The notes under the pieces: model-generated
Seen by the model: the letters and a program-made list of their open reading frames with translations, nothing else
What the model was told of the DNA's origin: nothing
Databases searched by the model: none
Program-made: the position numbers and the translations under genes
Part shown: positions 30,184 to 41,580 of the stretch, piece by piece
How positions within the stretch are numbered: position 1 is the first letter of the stretch
Layout: the number at the start of each line of letters is the position of its first letter
Assembly (NCBI GenBank): GCA_963922205.1
Contig: CAWUHX010000028.1
Coordinates: forward strand, 1-64,000
Direction of reading: 5' to 3'
Length of the DNA: 64,000 nt
Origin: Romanomermis culicivorax
Taxonomy: Eukaryota > Nematoda > Enoplea > Mermithida > Mermithidae

Positions 30184-33100
30184 TCAAGACAATACGTTAC
30201 TTTCAGAATTTCTAAACGATGCACAAGTTCCTGTCTCGTACTTCACATTATCTCGCTGTTGCCACTGGTTCACTTTTTCTTTTAAAATTTCGCGTTTGGA
30301 TGCTATTTCTTTTTCTAAACATCGTCTTTTGATTTCTTCTTTGAGCAAAATGCAAGCTCGATTGGCCAAGCGAGCGGGATCTCTGCTTTGTACAACGAGG
30401 GCGGCTTTTTCATTTAGTGATTCTTCGAAAGCATTCAAAGCTTCGAAAATTGATGATCTAAATAGAAGGCACATTATGATGCACAGTAAAAAAGACTAGC
30501 TGACTGGGAACTTCTAGATCACTTGCTGATGTGGCAGATTTTTGGAATAGAACCGAAAAATATCTGGAGTTTCGGGTCAAAATGAGTCGTTAAACTCAAT
30601 TCAGAAGTGCAGTCGCCGACTGTCGGCGAAAAAATCCTAGGATTTTTTCACTTCCGAATTGGACTTCTGCAAATTGCCCATTCATTCCAGAGTCGCCGAC
30701 TGTCGCCGACAAAACTCCCAGGATTTTTCACTTTTTAATATGGCTTTATGGAAACATTTGACATAAAATTCTGTTTAATGTGTGTAACAGTAACCAGTCT
30801 AGTCTGGAGCTCAAAGATTTTCCGGACGAAGCGATCATGTCATTTGAATAGCCTGCTAATACGATTACGACTCGATTTGAAACCCGAATTCGAGTTCAAC
30901 ATCAATCTAAAGGGAGGTCTACTTTTTCTTGAACAAGCTCTTTTGTGCGCTGAGCAAGGCTGAAGGTGCGAAGTTTTTTGCGATTTTTTCACAAGCAAGG
31001 GAGAGAAAATAATCAATTTATCCTAAAAATGTTTCCCTCGACATCATTCATGCATAGAATGCACTGCAAAAAGGTCAAAAATATATAGTGTTCCTTACTA
31101 CTACAAAATGTTTTAGTAAAGGGTTCGTACTATACTTGATGTTTACATTTGATCTTTTAAGAAATCGTGTAAAAACGCTTGAGGCAATTGAATAAAGAAA
31201 AATTATCTGAAACTACTGATTGAAGTTTCATTTTGAAAAGAAATAAAATAATGGACAGAGTTAAGCTCAAAAATAAAATTCACCGACAAATTACTTGCCA
31301 AACGATTTAAAGCCCAGCTAATGAAGTGTTGGAGAATCAAAGTTATATATAGAGACTGAACTTGATTTCGACGCGAAGCGCTGAAGAGTTTTGGCATTCA
31401 GGCCTTCTAGGATTCATCTTAATTTCAGGTTGGTATCAGGTGTTTGTTACGTGCGAAAAGTGGTACACAAAATTTTTGAAGAAAAAACGAAAAAGAAAAA
31501 TGAAATCAATCGTTCCTGCACCATGCAGATAGAAGCTCTCAAAAAAGCCTAGTCTAAAGATTTTGAGCTTTTGCTACCACTTCTCATTTTCATGATTAAC
31601 AACACTCGAACTGCTAAAAAATATGAATTCATTTAAATTGATATTGAAAAATTGAACATATATACACGATTATTCATTCATATGACATGACGTTTTCATG
31701 CTATATACAGGATCCGTAATGATCTAGATCCGGTCGGATCTGCTGTTAAGGATTCGGATCCGAAGTGGATCCGTCCTATACCTAGTATTCGGAGAATAGG
31801 GAGCAGTGTTCGAGGTAACAGGAATTTTACTAATTATTCGGACAATCGAGACATTAAGAGAAATGGACGTTCGGGGAATGAGGACACAATCAAAATGTGT
31901 GAGTACTCTTGCTGTAGGAACGTGTTTACACCTACTTTGCATATTCATAATACACTCATATCTTTATTGAAAATTATGTAATCGCAACACAACCTATAGT
32001 CTTTTTTTCTGGAAATGCTTGTGAATAAAAAAGTGGAAAGCAAGTATCATTTTATACCTCTATAATTTCCTGAGTCTGTCAACTAATACCCACGAATTTA
32101 ACACGTCTAAAATCCTACAGTAAAAGCAGACATGCACGGCAAGAATTTTTCAGGGGGGAGGGTCCATGGACTTTTTTCCAGAGGGGTAGGGGGGCTGGGT
32201 GAGCAAAAAAACAAAAAAGTTATGCAAGCCTGTTTTTCATACAAAATATGCACAAAAATCATCAAAAAAGCTGTGTTGAAAAAAGTTTAGGAAGGTGCTT
32301 GACGATTTTTTTCGGCCAGAGGGGTGGCCAGGGTCTCAGGTATGGTGATTTACCCCCACCTACCCACCTATGTGCATGTATGAGTAAAAGGTTTGTGTAG
32401 AAATCTTTGAAGGCGGTCCATTTTTTTTGTCAATTTTTCAATTTACAAATATTTTATGAAAGACGAACTACACATAATCTGAATCCTCCTAAAAATCTGT
32501 TTCTGAAAAAGTTAATAGTATTACATCTGGGATAAAATTATAGGAAAAACCTCACTGGGAAAATTTTCGAGTGCATGGCCAAAATTTGACAATCATGGAT
32601 TTTTCAGAATGTGGAAAGAATTACTGATCAACATACAGCATACATGCAAGTGGGGAGGTTTGGGGTATTGATACTCATCAGATTTGACCCCCCCCCCCCC
32701 AGAAATGATTGAGAAGGTGACGAACGAGAAGATGATCAAGAGAGAAGAGAAAATCATCATAAGAATGAGAATGATACCGTAGTTAAACAATCTCTCTAGA
32801 CGAAGCATATACTTGATTCAAAGAAGTAACATGAAAATTTAATACTATCCAAGCAAATAATTTCACATTTGACTGATATGGATTGATGAATATACTGCTT
32901 GGGTGTTAGAAGACCTTTCTTTTCGTTATCAAGGACGAAAAAATTTTCTATCTCACCTCCTGTACTGCTTGAGTCCCCACAGAATTTCTATGGTGGAATG
33001 TATGATCAAGAGGCATACACATGAGTTGTTCCAGAATTTCGTTTGAGTTGGACTTTGAAGGCGACACCGCACGGCGCCGCTTTCTAGTATGAATAGGACA

Positions 33101-35750
33101 AGCGGCGCCGCGGGGCGCCGCGCGGTGAAGTTTGACAGGGCGTTAACTGTTGCACTGCACATGAAAAAAGCTGTTAGTGAATCGCAAATTTTCCAGATTT
33201 TGAAGCAAGTCTTTGATAGCAATACATACAGATTTGTGCATCGGATCAAGTGCAAAACAGTGGAAAACTATAACTTTGACGCATGCTTGCGCTTTTTAAG
33301 GAAGGTATATTGTATTGTTGTACCAACCTGGACGTGTAATACGTCGCCCATTTCCTTATTTCGGCTGCGTATCGCGCGAACGCCTGTTCGTCGAACGATT
33401 GGACCTCGCAGACGGCTTCGAAATATGACCGTCTTTTTGGTCCGACGCGGCATTTGTCCAACCAAACGCGTAATTCGGCGTCCACCGAGGCAAAATTACG
33501 CCTGACGTTCTCCAAATGACGTTCGTATTGACGGCAAAGAAAATCGAACAAATTTTCCAACTGCGTTAAATATCGATCGGCCAAAGATAAATTTTCGAAA
33601 GTCTCACTGAGTACATCGCTGGTGGACTTTAAAAAAACATGTTGTTCTAACTTACACCCTGGTCAAAAAATTAGGTCATAACCTTCATCCGAATATCATG
33701 TGCAACTGCCTTGTTTTTGTAATTTAACTGCACCATACGAGAAACATTCGATCTTTATGTCAAAATTATTTCGTTGTTTAAATTTCCAATATATATACCA
33801 AAACCTCGGGGAACATCGTTAAGATCAAATTAGAGAAATTAAATTCAATCCATTGCTTAATTTATCACGTGAATGCTCTTCTAATTAACGTGAAACGTAG
33901 AAAATCGAATTTATTCAAGTATACGAAGTGAGTCAAAAAATTAAAGAAATTCATTTCTTTAAAATGTTGAAAACTTAATTTGTCCGGTTTGAACTCTACG
34001 GTAGCCATGGTTCGGACCGAACCGAGTTAGGTTAGGCCTCGCGAAGTTTTTAAGGAGAATTTTATCGTTATGATCCCTCAATTAGTGATAAATTGACGAG
34101 GAAAATGACGAAAAGATTAAGGAAAGCTAAAAAACTAGGGACTAAAAATTCTTCAGGGTTTTATTTTACGTGAAAAACGAATATTTCATAACTCAATTGC
34201 AGGAAAAAACAATCAGCCACGTTATTAAATCCTAGTGTTTTTTGATAATTTCTACCTTAGTTATTTATTACCACATGGATCGGAATTATTGCAGCTTCGC
34301 CGAACCACGGGTTTTTCTCCTACCTTTTGACCAGAATGGTGGAAACGACCCATATTTTTTCACACATGTGGGGAAACTTTAAAAAGCGGCACTTATGCAC
34401 TTCAGCGACCCTTGAATCTTTTCCTAACGACCACAAAGTGCGTGAATAGTGTAAACTGACGTTACTGTCAAGGTGACCATCTGCCCCTAAGCAACGTGAA
34501 CTATAAAGCCGTACGGGCGGGCTCGTGGCGCCTGTCCCGTCCCGTTGAACGTTTTAGAAAATATGTCCATGGACCATGCTGACTAATGCACGTACAGCAT
34601 TCTCTTTACACCGTACACGCTCTATATGAGTTATACGATAAAAAAGTAGCCAGCCTGCGTTGCCTATACCTGTATGCTGTATGTACCTTAAGGCCGGTTC
34701 ACACGGCGACATTTTGCGCAACATATACCCGACATACATGTTGCGACATATACGCGACATACGTATGTCGATTAAAATCGTCAGGTGTGAACGAGCACGA
34801 CATGAGCCCGACATATAAGCGACATACACCCGACATGCAGTTTGCTTTTTCGCCAAGCCGGCTATTTTAGCCGACATACAGCGGGACATTTGGTACTATT
34901 TGTGTGCTTGGTGGCATAATCGTGACAGGCGCAAAAGAAACTCATCATCCAAAAGTAGGGAAAGACCAAAAATAGCAACAGGCTTTCTTTTCGACATCGA
35001 AAAATAATACTGGGACGGAAAATGTCGCGGCGTATGTCATAGCACATGTCGCACATTATGTTACCTTAAATGTCGCACGTGTGAACATCTTAATGTTGCG
35101 ACATTTTTGGAAAAAGCATACATGTCGCAACATGTATGTCGGGAGAAATGTCGCCGTGTGAACCGGGCTTTACACGTTTAAAAAACGGAAAAAATCCAGG
35201 GATCGCTGAAGTGCATAAGTAGCAAAAAACTAACCAAAAAATTTATGATTTCTGGGTACATTAGAACAAAATGACGAGGATTCGCTTGCGATATAGAATG
35301 ATAACCATTCCGATTACCTGGTTTGCCATATGATTTAGAATACCTCTTTTTTGTGGATGTCCCACTAAGAGCAGTAGAGTGTTTATTTTAAGATTTTTTT
35401 ATTTAGTATTCAAGTATTATTTTTTATTTAGAGTATTTAGAGTATCCAAGATTTTAGAGTATCCAAGCGTATTTAACTAATTTTACTGTTGCCATTGACG
35501 CAACACTATTGATGGCGCTTTTCTCGTTGATCGATTCCGATCGAAAATCGTCGAAATTTTCCACAATTTTTGACGTAGTACGCAATTTTTGGGCAAATTC
35601 TCCCATTTTGACTTTCAATTGGTCGATTTTTTCCTGAAAATCTATCCTATTGAGTTCGACCTGCGACTTCGAATCGAACGTTTGATCCTGCGTATAGGAC
35701 GACGAGGCACCATCGGCAGCCACTGATGCGTTTTGATTGGGTCTCCTCAT
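30184..35750 (-). CDS. Helical/coiled-coil protein, 278 residues, three exons
   Basis: Exon 1 (35750-35487) follows a TAGCTTTCAG acceptor with an in-frame stop just before the ATG, so the acceptor is probably a trans-splice site. It begins MRRPNQNASVAADG and contains a coiled segment (DFQEKIDQLKVKMGEFAQKL). Exon 2 (33626-33328) follows TTTTTTTAAAG and encodes SETFENLSLADRYLTQLENL and further helices. Exon 3 (30457-30184) follows TTCTATTTAG and encodes a charged helix (CILLKEEIKRRCLEKEIASK). Phases are 0 then 2 and match at both joins; total CDS is 837 nt, ending at TGA. The all-helical make-up recalls BAR-type bundles such as those of sorting nexins, but no PX domain is visible and I do not assign a family. 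The last exon lies between inverted-repeat arms. Confidence 0.6.
30597..30747 (-). repeat. Inverted repeat, right arm (flanking a coding exon)
   Basis: Reverse complement of 29920-30100, with GTCGCCGACTGTCGGCGA near 30613 and GAGTCGCCGACTGTCGCCGA near 30691. The two arms and the exon between them span about 830 bp. Confidence 0.7.
31700..31790. repeat. GGATCCG-rich short repeats
   Basis: GGATCCG and its relatives (CGGATCT, GGATCCGAAG) recur five times in about 90 bp, similar to 3376-3480. Confidence 0.4.
31993..32115 (+). repeat. MITE-like repeat family R1, copy c (partial)
   Basis: Matches the first ~120 bases of the family (CCTATAGTCTTTTTTTCTGG, then GTGGAAAGCAAGTATCATTT). It is then replaced by family R3 sequence from about 32125. 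Confidence 0.5.
32125..32375 (+). repeat. Dispersed repeat family R3, copy 2
   Basis: Counterpart of 2990-3240, including GTTTTTCATACAAAATATGC and the GTCTCAGGTA block followed by a C-rich tract. Confidence 0.6.
33055..33125. repeat. GC-rich inverted repeat with GGCGCCGC units
   Basis: ACGGCGCCGCTTT is followed after a 15-base spacer by AAGCGGCGCCGCGGGGCGCC and GCGCGGTG. It can fold into a very stable hairpin and is far more GC-rich than anything around it. Confidence 0.6.
34692..35172. mobile_element. MITE-like element with hAT/piggyBac-style ends and a CGACAT motif array
   Basis: Left end GGCCGGTTCACACGGCGACA and right end the complement (ATGTCGCCGTGTGAACCGGG) form inverted repeats of about 25 bp, bordered by TTAA on the left and TTTA on the right. 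Inside, GACATA/CGACAT motifs recur more than a dozen times in one orientation in the left half and in the opposite orientation in the right half, making the whole ~480 bp a loose palindrome. No transposase is present. Confidence 0.65.
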
Positions 35751-36159
35751 TATTCCTCGCTAATCTCTGAAAGCTATAACCTATGGCGATGCGATGCAAC
35801 GCAAAATTCAAGGAAGAAAAATCGGCGATGGTACTACGAAAAAATTTTGATGAATGCAACCTATGTAAGGTGTAATGTAATCTACGGATAGAATGTCTCT
35901 TCACTGGGAAGATCAAGATTAACATCTATTACTGTAGTTGGTATGTTTTGAAGTATTTGCAAATTATGAAGGTGGTAAATAAAACAGCCGTTTTATGCTC
36001 AGAAATTGGGTATCGAGATAAACAGTTGTTGTAATTCTTACCAGTCAATTTCTGTAAGGACCACCTTGAGTGTGGATAAGTCAAAATTTTGTTTCTCGCC
36101 GTTTGAAGTTATACAGCATAACTTTTTACGCTGATTTCAAATCCGATAAGCATTTCGCA

Positions 36160-36471
36160 CTGTAACGTTAGTCACCGCCCACCGGGTAGTAGCAGTGCGC
36201 TACTACCAACTGCACAGCCCTGCATCGCCTGAGCGACAGCGCCCGTCACAGCGTTGCCCGTCACAAGTTTGCAGGTGTGGGACCGTAACTTGTGTGTGAA
36301 ACATCAAGTCTACGGGTTCAGAGGAAAACGCACGATGGCAGCGTGTGCACATTGTGACATTCCCCCCTTGAGAAGAGTGACGTCCCCGTCACAACATCTC
36401 TCCCCTTGCTGAAGCATGCAAGGGGCGTCCTGCCAGCCTCACCATGTCACATTATCTGAAAACTGGAGCCA
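36160..36471. other. GC-richer block with hairpin
   Basis: Stands out by base composition. GGTAGTAGCAGTGCGCTACTACC (split here as GGTAGTAGC, AGTGC, GCTACTACC) at about 36184-36206 is a 9-bp perfect hairpin. CCATGTCACATTA repeats lie at its right end. It may belong to the inverted-repeat element that follows. Confidence 0.4.
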
Positions 36472-38505
36472 TGTCACATTAAGTGAAATGTGGCTGATCA
36501 CATTGATGGAGAAAATCCATGCCATATTGATAGGGGAATACGGCCATGTCACTGTGAGTGACATGCTGTGACCCTGTTGGGTGGCTCACTAGGGTTCTCA
36601 GTTCAGGAACCTGACCCGGCTAGTACTATCTATAGGAAGGCCTATAGGGTACTCTGGTGCTGTCCTGGGGTTCTGCTCTAGAGTAATGGACAAGGCCGCC
36701 AGGTCAGGGGTGGCAATCCCTGGTCCCATTCAGTATGAAAAATGGACAAGGTTACTCGAGGAATGACCTGATATAGGGGACCCAATTGTAAACCTAAATC
36801 CCCCTCTTAGCCCTAACCTAAGAGGAACAAGGGTCCTTCTAACTGAGGGAAGACTCGAGGGAAAACGGACTTAAGAAAGGGTTCCCCAAAATACAGCCTC
36901 AACAATAATAATCCCCTGAGAAGACTTACCTAGTCCTGCTTCTCAAATACGATTTGACGAAAGGGCGAGGGGTCCCTGGTGGCTTTGGATATTGGTTGGC
37001 GAACGGGTAAATGGTCCACTCAGTTTGGGGATAGGTAACTCGGGAGGTCGGGCGATGCTCTAGTATTCAATCGGATGGTTGATGGGGGTGACCTGGTGCA
37101 AAACGACAATGGGTGTTCTCTATATGAGCTGGGGCCGCGGAGAAAAAAATTTTTTGGACTGTTGTGGTGTAAAGTGTTCAAAACTCACATTTGCAAATAA
37201 TGCCGTAGTATCACTTAAGAGTCAATGTCTATAAGAATCACCCAAGCACATTGTCAAGGGCGATAAGTTTAAAAAAATAGAAGTTAAAGTTTGGTTTAGT
37301 TTCTTTAATTAGTAAATTTTTTCGAACTGATTTGCTCCAGCAGCTTTTAGTGCTTTATTTTTCTATTTATGTCCATTTATAATGCTTTACCATCCTCTAA
37401 TCTCAAGTATAAAATTTCAAGAAAAGTCAACTTTTGCTGATGAAGAAATGAAAACCAAAATTCATCGACCAGAACTGTTAGCAGCTTTTTGTAGATTTAA
37501 CCCCTGGCAGTACATGAAGTTGTCTTTTTTTGTAGGTAACTAGGAGACATCATGAACTATCCACTGCATAGCGAGGTTTCGTTTCTTTTCAGGACCGTTC
37601 TTAAGGGGGGCAAACTGGGCGGCCGCCCAGGGCCGCTAAAAATTTGGGGCCACTAACAATTTTCTGGTGTATGCTTGAAGAATGTCTTTTTAGCAGCCCT
37701 TAATAAAATTTTCTATTTTTGTATGCAAACGTTGCAAAATTTCCGCAAACATTCTTTGTACATGATGAAATTGAAACGAATTTCAGAAAATTCTATTTTC
37801 ATCGGTTTTAAGAATCTTCTGTTATAGTTACAGTGAATTGAAAAAATGTGTTTAAAATAAGAATCATATTATTATAGCAGCATTTCAAAAGGGAACAAAA
37901 CTATTTGAAAAAAGTCAATAGTGGGTGGTTTACAACTAAATCACATACTATACATTTCATATCAAAATTTCATATTTTGCTGTGCATGGTCAAAAAGACT
38001 AAAGAATTAATATTTGTCTGCAATCAATTTTTTTAATGAAACTTTAAATACCCAGTCATTACTGATGAAAATAAATATGAGAGGGTTTGTTTCAAATGTC
38101 GACTTTTCTGCTTACAAAAGAGAATTTTTTCGGCATCACTTTTAGTTTCAAGTTGTTCCCTGATCTGATGGTCGACTGCATGATGAAGAAATAGTTTCAG
38201 AATAGTGATTCTCTCACGATAAGAATATTCCTAGAAGTTTATGACATCCCTAATCTGGCTGCATTGCCCATTATTCTACAGTAGTAACCCCAGAACTGCA
38301 CCAGAGTACCTATAGTTTTCTTCTATAACCAGTACTAGCCGGGTTAGGTTCCCAAAGTAGAAAAGCCTCCCAACGGGGTCACAGCATCTCACTCACTGTA
38401 GCACGGCCATGTTTTTCTATCAATATGGCATGGGTTTTCCCATCAATGTGTAAAGCCCACATTTTTATATCAATGTGGGCCCAGCTTTTCCACTTAACGT
38501 GACAG
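36472..38505. mobile_element. Element with ~230-bp diverged terminal inverted repeats
   Basis: The left arm (about 36472-36700) and right arm (about 38262-38505) are reverse complements at roughly three-quarters identity. Shared blocks include GTCAC(A/G)TTAAGTG, CCATGCCATATTGATAG, ATGCTGTGACCC(T/C)GTTGG, AACCT(G/A)ACCCGGCTAGTACT and TACTCTGGTGC. The interior left part (36700-37160) is GC-rich with no ORF; the right part is AT-rich. It could be a long-TIR or foldback transposon without a transposase. Confidence 0.55.
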
Positions 38506-38752
38506 ATGCAGGTCTTGAAAAAGCAATTCAAGTTTGTTTGGGTCCTGTTCCTCGAAATATTTTCTTTTTCTCTGCACTATTTCGGCTGGCATAAGTAATA
38601 TTTCGGTCTATTCTTTATCTGAGCAATCAGTTACAGGAATCGAGACGGAAAGTATTCGCATTTGTCTTACTGATCATCTTTACTATACTTTTGTGTGCTA
38701 GAAATTTCGAGGTTTCGCATGCGGTTTCACCTCCATCCAGCAAAACACACAA

Positions 38753-38827
38753 CAGCGAAACTCAAAATAGCGAGACTCAATATAGTGATTCTCAATACAG
38801 CGAAGTCTCAATACAGCGAGTTCTCAG
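38753..38827 (+). repeat. Short degenerate tandem repeat
   Basis: Four to five copies of a ~17-bp unit related to CTCAATACAGCGA. An ORF that runs through it (38695-39141) is composed of this repeat and T-rich sequence and is not a credible gene. Confidence 0.6.
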
Positions 38828-39149
38828 AGCAGATTGTCAAAATGACGAGTTTTCAAAAAGTTATGTTTAGAATGGAAAAATGGAGATTGGGCGGGGTGGA
38901 CGTTATGGCGCATGGCCTGTTTAGTCCTCCATTTCGATTTGGTGGATGTTGGTTGTCATTCATTTTTGCATCAATCGCCAGATTTCTGAAATTATGGCTC
39001 TACAGCACGTGTTTTCACGACATTAGTTTTTTATTCTGGTTTTTTATTATTAATATGTCTACATGCATGTTTTTTGTTCCTTTTTTCCTTTCCCTTTTAT
39101 ATTCTTCTAATTTTGGGCCACTTTTTGTTCTTTTTGATTAATTTTTTCA

Positions 39150-39345
39150 TTGTGTACTTCCGTCCTATTTTTTTACCTACTTTTATTACATTATTTTACT
39201 TTTCGTTTCTTTATTATTCGTTCGATTATTTTATTCATTTCATTTAATTTGCTTATTTCATTTATTTCATTCTATTTGCTTGTTTCATTCATTCCATTTT
39301 ATTTTATTGATTTCATTAATTTAAATTTTTTTAGCAATTAAGCTC
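39150..39345 (+). repeat. T-rich low-complexity tract
   Basis: Runs of TTTCATT, TTTATT and related 5-7-mers. No coding meaning. Confidence 0.7.
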
Positions 39346-39435
39346 CATACAGAGCAATTTTAATCAGGAATCCTCATGATAATTTTTGTTTTAATTTTCT
39401 TCAAACGTTTTGCAAAAATGTGTCATGACAGATAT

Positions 39436-39669
39436 TTTTGTGCTTCCAAATAGAAAAGTGACACGGATCAGTAATGTCGTCAAAATCGGTTATATATAGC
39501 TTAGATGGTAAAATTTTTCACTCGAAAAATTGTTAAAGGTGAGGTCAGTATGCTCACAAATTTCCAGTCCTATACGATATATTGTTTGTCAGAAAATCGT
39601 GAAAATCTGAAATACTACGTGCTTTCTACTTCTATTATTAAGAAGCGTTTCAAGAAAAACAGACAATAG
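39436..39669 (-). repeat. MITE-like repeat family R1, copy d (reverse orientation)
   Basis: Read on the minus strand it starts CTATTGTCTGTTTTTCTTGA and runs through ACGATTTTCTGA to the TGACGACATTACTGA end block, in the order seen in the plus-strand copies. Confidence 0.6.
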
Positions 39670-40631
39670 AACTTTTTACTACTCGCTATATCGAGATTTG
39701 CTTCTTTGTTAATCGCTGTTTTGAGTTTCACTATATTGGGGACACGCCTCTCATGCAACATTCTAAGGCGTTCATGTCCTAGTTTTTGTACAATCTTTTC
39801 ATGGGAATTACGAAACGAGCCATTTTGCCGTTGTTTAATTCGATTTAACCGAAAAATTATACAAAAACAAAAATATAATATGTACAGAAGAAAACATAGA
39901 AGTTCAAAACGTTCAGCCAAGTATAACACATATCTATAAAGTGTACAGCTTTACATCATACGTCGATCCGCCAAGCCACAGTAAGCTTTCGATTTACTGT
40001 ATCGCGCGGTAACCCGCTTATTAACTTTGTTCTTAAATTGTGTGCATGAAAGCGTGTGTGAAAAACAAATGCAGAAATGAACCCTCCAGTGTGCGTACGC
40101 TAAAGGAAAAATATGGCGCGCAAAAAAGACTAAAAAATTCCTACAATAATTCATCATAAAAATATTCGCTTTGGAATACGATCATCAATAAAATATATAA
40201 TTCGTATAAAATATATAATCAACGGCTACAAAAAAATAACAGATTATACACGCAAACGAAAAAAAGAATAACCGGGGCTAATCTTACTGTAAAAAGTTAC
40301 AGTCTTACTCGAAAACTTTTTTGTACAATAATGTACAGTAACCCCGTCGTTTTTCTCGAAACGTCGTCGTCGGGGTATATAGAAAAAAGTAAAGAAAAAA
40401 TTGAGCAGTTCGGCTTCCATCTAAAAATTACGGACTAAAAGGACTATTCCCGAAAAAAAAACATATTTTTCCGAAAAAGTACATAAAACGGCAGCTTATA
40501 AGCCCCAACCAAGCGAAAGTACCCTTTTCTTCGATTAGAGAACTAGAAAAAAGTTACGGTTGACCAAATTTCGTGAAGAAAAAATATACGCCGCCTTTTG
40601 AGGTTGTACAAGACGCGCGAATATTTGCTTT

Positions 40632-40816
40632 TCATCTACTACAGCTTGACGTTGAAATTCTTGAAGTTTCGGGAATCACGTGAACAACTTTTGCAGCACG
40701 TTCATCCACAAAAAAATATATTTTCTGTACAATCACATGATCGGGATCGATAAGTGATTTTTGGACGATATCATCTGGAAGTAAGAAGAATGTTGATCTG
40801 TTTAAATGACTACAGT
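40632..40816 (-). CDS. Possible isolated exon, unknown gene
   Basis: The minus-strand frame following ATTTAAACAG encodes STFFLLPDDIVQKSLIDPDH and a further 34 residues, ending at TGA. Codon use looks more like coding than its surroundings. It does not fit as the next exon of the DM-domain gene because that join would create a stop. No partner exon was found. Confidence 0.25.
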
Positions 40817-41501
40817 AGGAACTATTAAATCTTAGATTTTCAGACAATTCTTTCGAAAAACGATTACTTGGCAGAACTGTGAAAATTTCGCATTTTTATT
40901 GAACCAAGTTAATGACACCTCTGGCCTTTTCTGACCTTTAAAAACTGTTCAGGACGTCGAGCTTTTCAACTTGAGCATGTTAATCATACAGAATTCTTGT
41001 TGGACGACGTGTAAAGTACAGCGAGAAAAACAGGATATGCAAATGTACTCACAAGGATCAGAATTTCCTAAATTCGTACTTTGGGAAATGAGTATTTTTG
41101 GAAGTTACACACGAGGATGAAAATATCAATGCTCGCCGTGAGGAGATTGCACATGAATCCGACATTTGAACTTGTATGCAGACCAATGTCAGGAAGTAAA
41201 TAGTTCGAAAATGGCTCAACGATACCCGAGGCTTCAGATTTGGATACCTTTGGTCCTTAAATTGACATCATAGGGCTCTGGAGGGTAAATCATGCTTTAA
41301 CCACAAAATTGGAATGGTTGCCCTCAGATCAACAACGTTTCAGACATGATACCCATTAGGACAAGGCTTGATTACTAAATACGTAAACAACCTATAGTTT
41401 ATTTTGAAATGACAGATGCAGCAAGCCAATGAAAGTAAGTTCAACGCGGAAACATAATAACGTTTTCAAATTGCCAAAATAGTAGCGTAACACATTTCTA
41501 T

Positions 41502-41580
41502 TCAGATCAAGAGGACGAGTAGAATTCCTTTTTCTGTGATTTTAGCCTCTACGCCGTCATCCATAAATTCCGCGATTTTG
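41502..41580 (-). CDS. DM-domain gene, exon 7 (tentative last exon)
   Basis: Follows CATACTGTAG and completes a codon with one base (phase 2). It encodes KIAEFMDDGVEAKITEKG and a hydrophobic end, then TGA. Without it, exon 6 would end two residues later at its own TGA overlapping a GTGAGT donor, so both endings are possible. Confidence 0.45.

Noticed and set aside
31993..32200. Possible CRISPR-like or regular direct-repeat array
   Set aside because: Repeats here are two unrelated dispersed families; no regular spacing. CRISPR arrays are not expected in an animal genome.
33089..33505. 138-codon plus-strand ORF
   Set aside because: Overlaps, in antisense, an exon (33328-33626) whose splice phases join two others; the minus-strand reading is better supported.
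38695..39141. 148-codon plus-strand ORF
   Set aside because: Built from a short tandem repeat followed by T-rich low-complexity sequence that gives a Phe/Leu/Ile string; no start context or splice sites support a gene.
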